Source: JBAXPW01 sp037132015
Lineage (GTDB): Bacteria; Patescibacteriota; Microgenomatia; UBA1406; GWC2-37-13
NCBI GenBank assembly: GCA_037132015.1
Contig: JBAXPW010000026.1
Coordinates: 1-19,088 of the forward strand
Length of the DNA: 19,088 nucleotides
Reading direction: 5' to 3'
The notes under the pieces were generated by a model. The model had not been told where the DNA came from, searched no databases, and saw only the letters and a program-made list of their open reading frames with translations. How positions within the stretch are numbered: position 1 is the stretch's first letter; each line of letters opens with the position of its first letter. The translations under genes and the position numbers were made by a program. Positions 1-5,339 of this stretch are shown here, one piece after another.

Positions 1-99
1 CGAAGTTTTTAACAGTTTCCTTACTAGCTGTTCGGATTCGACTTAGAATTCAGCTTCTCATAGCATACTATAATATGATGTGTATATTATTTTACGAAT

Positions 100-133
100 A
101 AAAAATCATTGTTTGATATTAATGATAGCAAAC
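100..133 (-). terminator. possible terminator of the CYTH-like gene
   Basis: Read on the minus strand, GTTTG (133-129) can pair with CAAAC (115-111), with a mismatch and two more A-T pairs inside and a loop of about 7 nt. A run of six T (105-100) follows after 5 nt. It lies some 35 nt past the stop of the minus-strand gene. The stem is AT-rich and weak, so this is tentative. Nothing else could be assigned in 1-166: short open frames run in from the left edge on the plus strand, but they are too short to judge. Confidence 0.3.
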
Positions 134-166
134 TACTATGTCAGTAAGTCAGGCCTTATCTATCGA

Positions 167-811
167 TCACCTAAGATAGGTTGAAACCCTTTGAATCAGT
201 GTACTTATTGGACTTATTGGCTTATAAGGGACGTAATCAACTAATAAATCTCCCACTTGATGATAGGAGACACTTTTCTTACTTTTTGGCTCTAGCCATG
301 AAGCTGGTTGAAACCACTCTGACTTTCGCCAAGTAGGTAATTCAAATTTTGAACGGACATCTACTTCACCATTTTCATTTGGCGGGTAAAATAGGTCAAC
401 TTCGTAATGTAGTTGTGTTCCTGATTGAGGATCATTTATGCCTGAAGGATAATGTAATCTACGTTTATGCTGTGGTGTACAATTCATCTTACAAATCGCA
501 TCTAAAAATGATTTTTCATCAATCGTTTTCGTATATTCATCACAAACTATATAGAACATATTTATATTGGTAATACGTTCTTCATTTGATTTTTCTATAC
601 GTTCGAACGTACGTAATAGTCTACTTCCATAATATAATGTAGTAACGCGATACCGTAACTTTTTTCCATCTTTCCTTAGTGTATATTGAGTAATATCTTT
701 GAGAGCACATGATCTTATATCCTGAGGAAGTTGAACTACATCAAAACGTAATTCGCGTTCACGAATAAATATTTGCGAAAGTTCTATGAACCCAGATTGC
801 CTTTCATACAT
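167..811 (-). CDS. CYTH-like (triphosphate tunnel enzyme) domain protein, divergent
   Basis: Protein of about 214 aa. The layout resembles the CYTH superfamily (class IV adenylate cyclase, thiamine and inorganic triphosphatases). An N-terminal E-x-E-x-R (residues 18-22, ERELR) stands where the family has ExExK, followed by VVQLP and a QYTLRKDGKKLRYRV strand. In the second half come KRRLHYPSG, a YEVDLF strand and a segment WFQPASWLEPKSKKSVSYHQVGDL. That last segment mimics the family's C-terminal 'PxWLGxEVTxDxRYSNxxL'. Several acidic and basic tunnel residues look altered, so activity is uncertain. An in-frame ATG at 826 would add five residues, but a TATAAT on the minus strand (830-825) overlaps it, so I prefer the ATG at 811. 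There is no membrane segment. The gene is transcribed away from thrS. The family call is from pattern only and could be wrong; the gene itself is solid. Confidence 0.6.
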   Translation of the reverse strand: MYERQSGFIELSQIFIRERELRFDVVQLPQDIRSCALKDITQYTLRKDGKKLRYRVTTLYYGSRLLRTFERIEKSNEERITNINMFYIVCDEYTKTIDEKSFLDAICKMNCTPQHKRRLHYPSGINDPQSGTQLHYEVDLFYPPNENGEVDVRSKFELPTWRKSEWFQPASWLEPKSKKSVSYHQVGDLLVDYVPYKPISPISTLIQRVSTYLR

Positions 812-824
812 ATTAGATCTTCCC

Positions 825-852
825 ATTATATCAATAGAATGGTACTTGACAA
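825..852 (-). promoter_or_regulatory. promoter of the CYTH-like gene
   Basis: On the minus strand TTGTCA (852-847) is followed after 16 bp by TATAAT (830-825). The predicted RNA start is near 818, only a few bases before the ATG at 811. The -35 box overlaps that of the divergent thrS leader promoter. Confidence 0.5.
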
Positions 853-873
853 AACCTTCCCATCTGATATAGT
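846..873 (+). promoter_or_regulatory. promoter of the thrS leader
   Basis: TTGACA (846-851), a 16-bp spacer and TATAGT (868-873) form a near-consensus sigma-70-type promoter. The expected start point, about 6-7 nt past the -10 box, coincides with the ATG of the leader peptide at 880, so the transcript would be leaderless. The -35 box overlaps the divergent promoter on the minus strand. Confidence 0.65.
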
Positions 874-879
874 AATTGT

Positions 880-921
880 ATGTTCAATCGATTCACTACC
901 ATTACAACTACTAACGCCTGA
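880..921 (+). CDS. threonine-rich leader peptide of the thrS attenuator
   Basis: A short frame begins at ATG 880 and ends at TGA 919-921. It encodes MFNRFTTITTTNA (13 aa), in which five of six consecutive codons (895-912) are Thr codons: ACT ACC ATT ACA ACT ACT. This is the composition of classical attenuator leader peptides (compare the E. coli thr operon leader). It sits between a strong promoter and an intrinsic terminator, directly ahead of the gene for threonyl-tRNA synthetase. The position of its stop fits the ribosome footprint needed to cover the antiterminator strand. There is no ribosome binding site. The -10 box ends 6 nt before the ATG, so translation probably starts at the mRNA 5' end. 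The peptide is presumably regulatory only. The codon run in front of the matching synthetase is unlikely to be chance, but expression is inferred. Confidence 0.7.
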   Translation: MFNRFTTITTTNA

Positions 922-964
922 TGGCGAGGGTATTTGTATGGTACATTGAGCTACAGAACCCCGC
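915..964 (+). promoter_or_regulatory. thrS attenuator: alternative hairpins (pause and antiterminator)
   Basis: Segment 1, CGCC (915-918), can pair with GGCG (923-926) around a 4-nt loop holding the leader stop codon. Segment 2, GCG-A-GGG (924-930), can instead pair with segment 3, CCCCGC (959-964), with one bulged A. Segment 3 is also the 5' arm of the terminator, so the 2:3 pairing excludes termination. A ribosome stalled on the Thr codons would cover segment 1 and free segment 2, giving antitermination. A ribosome at the stop codon would cover segment 2 and allow termination. The pairings are seen directly; the switching is inferred from known attenuators. Confidence 0.6.
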
Positions 965-982
965 TATACAGGCGGGTTTTTT
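960..982 (+). terminator. intrinsic terminator (attenuator) upstream of thrS
   Basis: CCCGC (960-964) and GCGGG (972-976) form a five-base-pair all-GC stem with a 7-nt loop, followed directly by six T (977-982). It is the only GC-rich hairpin in this AT-rich leader. It lies about 100 nt before thrS, so reading through it is required for expression from the leader promoter. Confidence 0.75.
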
Positions 983-996
983 CGTATAAACCCTAA

Positions 997-1033
997 AAAG
1001 TTATAAAGTTTATAAAGTTATAAAGTACAAAGT
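997..1033 (+). repeat. imperfect AAAGT-core tandem repeat in the thrS 5' region
   Basis: Four imperfect units of 7-9 nt beginning with GT and ending in AAA (GTTATAAA, GTTTATAAA, GTTATAAA, GTACAAA) follow one another after the attenuator terminator. The remaining 46 nt up to thrS hold no clear promoter or ribosome binding site. A related repeat on the opposite strand precedes pheT. Confidence 0.6.
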
Positions 1034-1079
1034 CGATCCATGAGTGTAAAGTTATATTTATTAGAAATTAGTATTAAAT

Positions 1080-2825
1080 ATGAGCAATTTAGACCAATTA
1101 CGTCATTCAACGGCACATTTACTTGCATCAGCAGTTCTTGAAATCTGGCCCAACACAAAACCAACAATAGGACCATCAATTGAGAATGGATTTTATTATG
1201 ATTTTCAATTTGTCGAACCAATTTCAGATAAAGATTTATCACGCATAGAACAAAAAATGCGTGAACTCTCTAAAAAATGGGAGAGTTTTGAACGTCAGGA
1301 ATTATCTGAAAAAGAGGCAAAAGAATATTTTAAAGGAAATGAGTACAAATTAGAATTATTAGAAGAAATATCCAAAAAGGGTGAAAAAATCACCGTATAT
1401 AAATCAGGTAATTTTACTGATTTATGTAGGGGTGGACATGTGGAAAAACCAAAAGAACAACTTAAACATTTTAAGCTTCTCAATCTTGCAGGCGCATATT
1501 GGCGTGGCGATGAGAAAAAAAGCATGTTAACTCGAATATATGGGACAGCATTTGCAACAAAAGAAGAGCTCGAAAAGTATCTTTGGCAGATAGAGGAAGC
1601 AAAAAAACGCGATCATAAAAAATTAGGGAAAGAATTGGATCTCTTCATGTTCTCAGAATTAGTTGGACCCGGTCTTCCATTGTGGACACCAAAAGGAACA
1701 ATTATTCGTAATTTGTTGGATGCATATATCTGGAAATTACGCAAGGCGAAAGGATTTGAACGAGTTACCATTCCTCATATTACAAAAAGGGATTTATACG
1801 AAAAAAGTGGTCATTGGGCAAAATTTTCAACAGAACTGTTCCGCATCACATCTAGAGAAGGACATGAATTTGCAATGAAACCTATGAACTGTCCTCATCA
1901 CACTCAAATTTTTGCACATTTGCCAAGAAGCTACAAACAGATGCCTCAACGATATGCCGAAACAACAATGGTATATCGAGATGAACAAACTGGTGAATTA
2001 TCAGGTTTATCACGGGTACGTTCAGCAACTCAAGATGATGCACATGTATTTTGTCGATTTAATCAAATAAAAGATGAGGTATTAGCTATCTGGGATATTA
2101 TAAATACGTTTTATGGTACGTTTGGATTTGAGCTTAGAATTAGACTATCCATGCATGATCCTGCAAATATGAGTGCGTATTTGGGAACAGAAGAAAAATG
2201 GGAACGTGCAGAATCGATACTCAAAGATTTACTAATAAAGAGAAACGCAGAATATTTTGAAGGTATTGGAGAAGCTGCCTTTTATGGTCCAAAGTTGGAT
2301 TTCATAGGAAAAGACTCCATGGGACGAGATCATCAAGTTGCAACAATTCAACTAGATATAAATATGCCTGATCAATTTGATCTCTATTGTACAAATGAAC
2401 AAGGAGAGCAAGAACGTGTAGTTATGATACATTGCGCCATCATGGGCTCTATTGAACGATTTATGTCTGTACTTATAGAACACACCGCTGGGAATTTCCC
2501 TGTATGGCTTGCTCCAGTTCAGATAGACATTTTACCAGTATCCGACAAACACACAGAACAGGCTTTCAAAGTACATACTATATTACAAAATGCAGATATT
2601 CGATCACAGCTTATTGATGAAAATAAAACTTTATCCTATAAAATAAGAGAGTCAACGTTGCAAAAGGTACCATATATCGCTATAATAGGTGATAAAGAAT
2701 TGGAAGCTGATAATTCCAACGGGGCAATAGTTACATTAAGAAAGCGCGATGGATCAGATCAGAGACAATTACCAGTTAGTGAATTAATACAAATTATCCA
2801 AAATCATATTGAGAACTACCAATAA
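1080..2825 (+). CDS. thrS: threonyl-tRNA synthetase, without TGS domain
   Basis: Charges tRNA-Thr with threonine in the cytoplasm. At 581 aa it is about 60 residues shorter than the E. coli enzyme because the N-terminal TGS domain is missing: the protein begins directly at the editing (SAD) domain. The editing site is intact, with H9xxxH13 and C116/H120 in CRGGH. The class II catalytic core follows. The zinc ligands are recognisable as C271 (MNCPHH), H322 (DDAHVF) and H451 (MIHCAIMGS), motif 2 lies around TTMVYRDE (295-302), and motif 3 is GSIERF (456-461). The anticodon-binding domain takes up the last 100 residues. The ATG at 1080 starts just before the editing motif, and no upstream in-frame extension encodes a TGS. 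It heads a plus-strand translation block and is probably controlled by the Thr-codon attenuator upstream. infC overlaps its 3' end. Confidence 0.97.
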   Translation: MSNLDQLRHSTAHLLASAVLEIWPNTKPTIGPSIENGFYYDFQFVEPISDKDLSRIEQKMRELSKKWESFERQELSEKEAKEYFKGNEYKLELLEEISKKGEKITVYKSGNFTDLCRGGHVEKPKEQLKHFKLLNLAGAYWRGDEKKSMLTRIYGTAFATKEELEKYLWQIEEAKKRDHKKLGKELDLFMFSELVGPGLPLWTPKGTIIRNLLDAYIWKLRKAKGFERVTIPHITKRDLYEKSGHWAKFSTELFRITSREGHEFAMKPMNCPHHTQIFAHLPRSYKQMPQRYAETTMVYRDEQTGELSGLSRVRSATQDDAHVFCRFNQIKDEVLAIWDIINTFYGTFGFELRIRLSMHDPANMSAYLGTEEKWERAESILKDLLIKRNAEYFEGIGEAAFYGPKLDFIGKDSMGRDHQVATIQLDINMPDQFDLYCTNEQGEQERVVMIHCAIMGSIERFMSVLIEHTAGNFPVWLAPVQIDILPVSDKHTEQAFKVHTILQNADIRSQLIDENKTLSYKIRESTLQKVPYIAIIGDKELEADNSNGAIVTLRKRDGSDQRQLPVSELIQIIQNHIENYQ

Positions 2826-3360
2826 TTATAGACGTCAACAACAGCATCATACACCACGTAAATATTATCAACTGAATTACAATATTCAGGCAGAAGAGTT
2901 ACGAGTGATAGATCATGAAGGGAAACAAGTCGGATTATTGAAAAAAATGGATGCAGTAATGCAAGCAAAAAATGCTGGATTGGATCTGGTTTTGATCGCA
3001 GCAAATGCAAAACCACCAGTAGCTAAAATTACTGATTTTAAGAAATTTTTGTATCAAGAAGAAAAGAAACAAAAAGAAGCTAAAAAAGGTATTAAAAAAA
3101 GTGTAGTGAAAGATATTAAAATATCACTTTTTATTGGAGTAGCAGATCTTGAAAGACAGATCGAAAAAGGAAAAGAATTTTTGAGTGAGGGGAATCAACT
3201 CAGATTAAATTTGACTTTAAAGGGGCGTGAAATTGCTAAGACACAGATGGGGATAGACCTTATAAAAAGGTTTATTGTTGAATTAGGAGATGTTAATATC
3301 TCAAAAGAACCACGACTTGAAGGAAAAGTTATTCGGGCAGTTGTAGCTAGAAAGAAGTAA
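2809..3360 (+). CDS. infC: translation initiation factor IF-3, non-ATG start
   Basis: Binds the 30S subunit and ensures fidelity of start-codon and initiator tRNA selection. The 183-aa protein has the IF3 N-domain (NIQAEELRVIDHEGKQVGLL, about residues 24-43), a lysine-rich linker (about 75-95) and the C-domain (VKDIKISLFIG ... LTLKGREI ... ISKEPRLEGKVI). No ATG is available near the N terminus. The best start is TTG at 2809, which overlaps thrS by 17 nt; ATA and ATC codons lie just upstream in frame, and the first in-frame ATG would delete half the N-domain. Rare infC start codons (AUU in E. coli) are known to serve IF3 autoregulation, so the start may matter here too. The exact start is uncertain by a few codons. 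The order thrS-infC-rpmI-rplT is the widely conserved one. Confidence 0.95.
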   Translation: MRTTNNYRRQQQHHTPRKYYQLNYNIQAEELRVIDHEGKQVGLLKKMDAVMQAKNAGLDLVLIAANAKPPVAKITDFKKFLYQEEKKQKEAKKGIKKSVVKDIKISLFIGVADLERQIEKGKEFLSEGNQLRLNLTLKGREIAKTQMGIDLIKRFIVELGDVNISKEPRLEGKVIRAVVARKK

Positions 3361-3372
3361 AATAATTATTTA

Positions 3373-3401
3373 CTGTAAATATCGATATTACCGTATATAA
3401 T
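3373..3401 (+). promoter_or_regulatory. possible upstream promoter for rpmI-rplT
   Basis: CTGTAA (3373-3378), 17 bp, TATAAT (3396-3401), starting 13 nt after infC ends. The same CTGTAAATAT sequence with the same 17-bp spacing to TATAAT precedes pheS, which raises confidence a little. Confidence 0.35.
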
Positions 3402-3432
3402 GGATATATTAATGTGGTTAAGTTCAAAACAT

Positions 3433-3461
3433 TTGCGCTTTATTTATTAGTAATGTATAAT
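3433..3461 (+). promoter_or_regulatory. promoter for rpmI-rplT
   Basis: TTGCGC (3433-3438), 17 bp, TATAAT (3456-3461). The predicted RNA start near 3468 leaves a 5' leader of about 17 nt without a ribosome binding site before the rpmI ATG at 3485. It would let the ribosomal protein genes be expressed separately from thrS-infC. Confidence 0.5.
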
Positions 3462-3484
3462 AGGATCTGTAATTGATAATAACT

Positions 3485-3679
3485 ATGAAACAACGCACAC
3501 GAAAATCAGCAGCAAAACGATTTAAAGTAACTGCAACAGGTAAGCTTTTGCATCGATCTATTAAATTGCGACATTTGCGATCAAGCAAGTCAAATAGTCA
3601 AATCCGAAGACTTAAACGAATGAAAATAGTCGTTGGCGTATTTGAAAAAAAGATAAAACGAATGCTAGGAATTATGTAA
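3485..3679 (+). CDS. rpmI: 50S ribosomal protein L35
   Basis: Small basic protein of the large subunit. 64 aa, the normal family length, opening with the family sequence MKQRTRKSAAKRFKVTATGK followed by LLHRSIKLRHL and a basic C terminus. The start is the ATG at 3485; an in-frame TTG 12 nt upstream would add four residues not seen in the family. It lies between infC and rplT as in most bacteria. The C-terminal third (MKIVVGVFEKKIKRMLGIM) is less typical than the N terminus. Confidence 0.95.
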   Translation: MKQRTRKSAAKRFKVTATGKLLHRSIKLRHLRSSKSNSQIRRLKRMKIVVGVFEKKIKRMLGIM

Positions 3680-3696
3680 ATCGTATTGTGAATTTT

Positions 3697-3714
3697 GAAT
3701 GAACAACATCATTC
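3697..3714 (+). repeat. inverted repeat in the rpmI-rplT spacer
   Basis: GAATGA (3697-3702) and TCATTC (3709-3714) form a perfect six-base-pair stem with a 6-nt loop in the spacer after rpmI. It has no T-tract of its own and stands 10 nt before a second, terminator-like hairpin. Confidence 0.35.
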
Positions 3715-3723
3715 TTAATTATC

Positions 3724-3758
3724 TTGCCCACCGAATTGGTAGGTAATTTTTAATTTTT
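3724..3758 (+). terminator. terminator-like hairpin between rpmI and rplT
   Basis: TTGCC-C-ACC (3724-3732) pairs with GGT-A-GGTAA (3738-3746) around a 5-nt loop, with one C-A mismatch and one G-T pair, followed by T-rich sequence (two runs of five T). It could be a partial terminator or attenuator that lowers or regulates rplT relative to rpmI. The role is inferred and the stem is imperfect. Confidence 0.35.
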
Positions 3759-3775
3759 AATTAGTTTAAGTATAT

Positions 3776-4123
3776 ATGACACGGGTAAAGGGTGGAATTC
3801 AAACGAAACAAAATCACAAGAAAGTATTGAAACTTGCAAAAGGTTTTTGGATGTCTCGACATAAACAGATTAAAAAAGCTACCGAAGCTGTTTTACACGC
3901 TGGACAATATGCTTTTAATGGTCGTAAACGTAAGAAAAGAGATATACGTGCATTATGGATTATAAGAATTAATGCGGGATTAAAACTATACGATTTAAGT
4001 TATTCTTCTTTTATAAAAAAATTGAAGGATAAAGAATTTGGCATAGATCGTAAAATTCTAGCAAAAATTGCTACAGAATATCCAAAAGTTTTTGAAAAAG
4101 TCGTAAATACTGTAAAGAACTAA
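3776..4123 (+). CDS. rplT: 50S ribosomal protein L20
   Basis: Early-binding 23S rRNA protein needed for large-subunit assembly; in other bacteria it also represses its own operon by binding leader mRNA. 115 aa, close to the usual 117-119. The protein starts TRVKGGIQTKQNHKKVLKLAKGF (family: ARVKRGVxxRxRHKKVLKxAKG). It contains the core AGQYAFNGRKRKKRDIRALWI with IRINA and the LSYSSFI motif, and ends with the usual helix containing DRKILAKIA. The ATG at 3776 is the only reasonable start and has no ribosome binding site. The 96-nt gap after rpmI holds two hairpins, one terminator-like, which could be where expression is adjusted. Confidence 0.96.
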   Translation: MTRVKGGIQTKQNHKKVLKLAKGFWMSRHKQIKKATEAVLHAGQYAFNGRKRKKRDIRALWIIRINAGLKLYDLSYSSFIKKLKDKEFGIDRKILAKIATEYPKVFEKVVNTVKN

Positions 4124-4155
4124 GATTTTTCTCCTTCAAATTCTTACAAATATAA

Positions 4156-4184
4156 CTGTAAATATAGTATTAATTAGTTATAAT
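4156..4184 (+). promoter_or_regulatory. promoter of pheST
   Basis: CTGTAA (4156-4161), 17 bp, TATAAT (4179-4184), 27 nt before the pheS ATG. The -35 and its flank repeat the arrangement seen at 3373-3401. It suggests pheST has a promoter separate from rplT. Confidence 0.45.
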
Positions 4185-4211
4185 AAAATTGTTATACAAT
4201 CAAATCTATAC

Positions 4212-5258
4212 ATGGATACGATAGACCAACTAATACAAGATCTTAAAGCTAAATTGCAAAATTCAACTACATTTGACGAGCTAGAAAAAATAGAGATAGA
4301 TTATCTTGGTCGAAATGGTTTAGTCAATGAACAATTCCAATTGATGAAATCAATATCTCCAGATAAAAAGAAAGAATTTGGAGCACAACTCAATACATTC
4401 AAACAAAAAGTTACTGAACTTATTTCTATAAAAAAAGAGTCCCTCATTTCTCAAACTGATTCATCAGAACAAATTGACTTTACTCTACCGGGAAAGAAGT
4501 TTTCTACTGGAAGTTTACACATGGTTACACTTGCCATTGAAGAGATAACAAGTATTTTTAATGATCTTGGATTTATCAGAATGAGTTATCCAGAAGTTGA
4601 ATGGGAATATTTCTCGTTTGAAGCACTCAATTTTATAGCAGGACATCCAGCTAGAGATGATGTTGAGACTTTCTTTATAGATGCTCCGACTCATGAAAAA
4701 TATGGAAAGATGGTTCTCACTCCTCATACATCATCAGGACAAATTAGAGAAATGTTTAGAATCAAAGAACCTCCAATTCGCATGATAAATATTGGTAAAA
4801 CATACAGACCAAACTCAGATGCAACTCATAATCCAATGTTTCATCAATTCGAGGGAATGTGTGTAGATAAAAACATTAACATCACTCATTTGAAGGGGAC
4901 AATCGAATACTTTGCAAAAGCATTTTTTGGTCCTGACCGTCAGATTCGTCTTCGTCCACATCATTTTCAGTTTACTGAACCATCATTTGAGATTGATATC
5001 ACCTGTGGTGTCTGTGGTGGTACAGCAGTAGTCAATAATATTAAATGTAAAATATGCAAATCAGGTTGGCTAGAACTTGGTGGATCGGGAATAGTTCATC
5101 CAAATGTTCTCAAAGCTGGTGGCATAGATACATCGATTTATTCGGGGTGGGCTTTTGGGTTTGGCGTGGAACGTACATATATGATGAAAGATGGACTCAA
5201 ACTTGATGACATGCGCACGATGTATGGCGGGGATGTGAATTTCCTAGAACAGTTTTAA
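4212..5258 (+). CDS. pheS: phenylalanyl-tRNA synthetase alpha subunit
   Basis: Catalytic subunit of the (alpha-beta)2 PheRS that aminoacylates tRNA-Phe. 348 aa, usual length. Residues 1-80 form the N-terminal coiled coil (contains EIDYLGRNG). The class II core follows, with TPHTSSGQIREM (170-181), motif 2 around FHQFEG (210-215), FTEPSFEIDI (254-263) and motif 3 GFGVERTYM (316-324). A putative metal knuckle, C265-x2-C268 and C279-x2-C282, lies between FTEPSFEID and GWLELGGSG; a four-Cys cluster at this place is found in many bacterial PheS. The start at ATG 4212 gives a normal N terminus; there is no ribosome binding site, and a probable promoter lies just upstream. It precedes pheT by 81 nt, a gap occupied by a tandem repeat. 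Confidence 0.97.
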   Translation: MDTIDQLIQDLKAKLQNSTTFDELEKIEIDYLGRNGLVNEQFQLMKSISPDKKKEFGAQLNTFKQKVTELISIKKESLISQTDSSEQIDFTLPGKKFSTGSLHMVTLAIEEITSIFNDLGFIRMSYPEVEWEYFSFEALNFIAGHPARDDVETFFIDAPTHEKYGKMVLTPHTSSGQIREMFRIKEPPIRMINIGKTYRPNSDATHNPMFHQFEGMCVDKNINITHLKGTIEYFAKAFFGPDRQIRLRPHHFQFTEPSFEIDITCGVCGGTAVVNNIKCKICKSGWLELGGSGIVHPNVLKAGGIDTSIYSGWAFGFGVERTYMMKDGLKLDDMRTMYGGDVNFLEQF

Positions 5259-5276
5259 TAAATAGTCGAAAGTAAT

Positions 5277-5337
5277 AAGTCTAAAGTTGCAAGTAAGAAC
5301 AGCACTTTAGACTTTAGACTTTAGACTTTAGACTTTA
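5277..5337 (+). repeat. CTTTAGA heptanucleotide tandem repeat and matching inverted arm before pheT
   Basis: Four exact copies of CTTTAGA (5305-5332) plus CTTTA end 2 nt before the pheT ATG. The upstream decamer AAGTCTAAAG (5277-5286) is the perfect reverse complement of CTTTAGACTT, which occurs in several registers within the repeat. The transcript can therefore fold into alternative 10-bp hairpins, the nearest with an 18-nt loop. Copy number could vary by slippage. It fills the whole 5' region where a ribosome binding site would be expected. Confidence 0.85.
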
Positions 5338-5339
5338 TT

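Noticed and set aside
1..60. tRNA 3' end (GTTCGGATTCGAC resembles a T-loop)
   Set aside because: No acceptor stem or CCA fits around it, and the upstream part is outside the window.
880..982. T-box riboswitch before thrS
   Set aside because: A TGGTAC at 939-944 recalls the T-box sequence, but only about 100 nt separate promoter and terminator, there is no room for a specifier stem I, and the full AGGGTGGTACCGCG context is missing. The leader-peptide model explains more.
1040..1142. Short frame starting at ATG 1040 before thrS
   Set aside because: It is out of frame with thrS, overlaps its conserved editing-domain codons and shows no motif.
4126..4143. Phe-rich leader peptide before pheS (codons TTT TTC TCC TTC AAA TTC)
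   Set aside because: No ATG, GTG or TTG start lies in that frame between the preceding in-frame stop at 4093 and this stretch, the probable pheS promoter lies downstream of it, and there is no terminator before pheS.
5305..5337. CRISPR or direct-repeat array
   Set aside because: Units are 7 nt, contiguous and without spacers; this is a simple tandem repeat.
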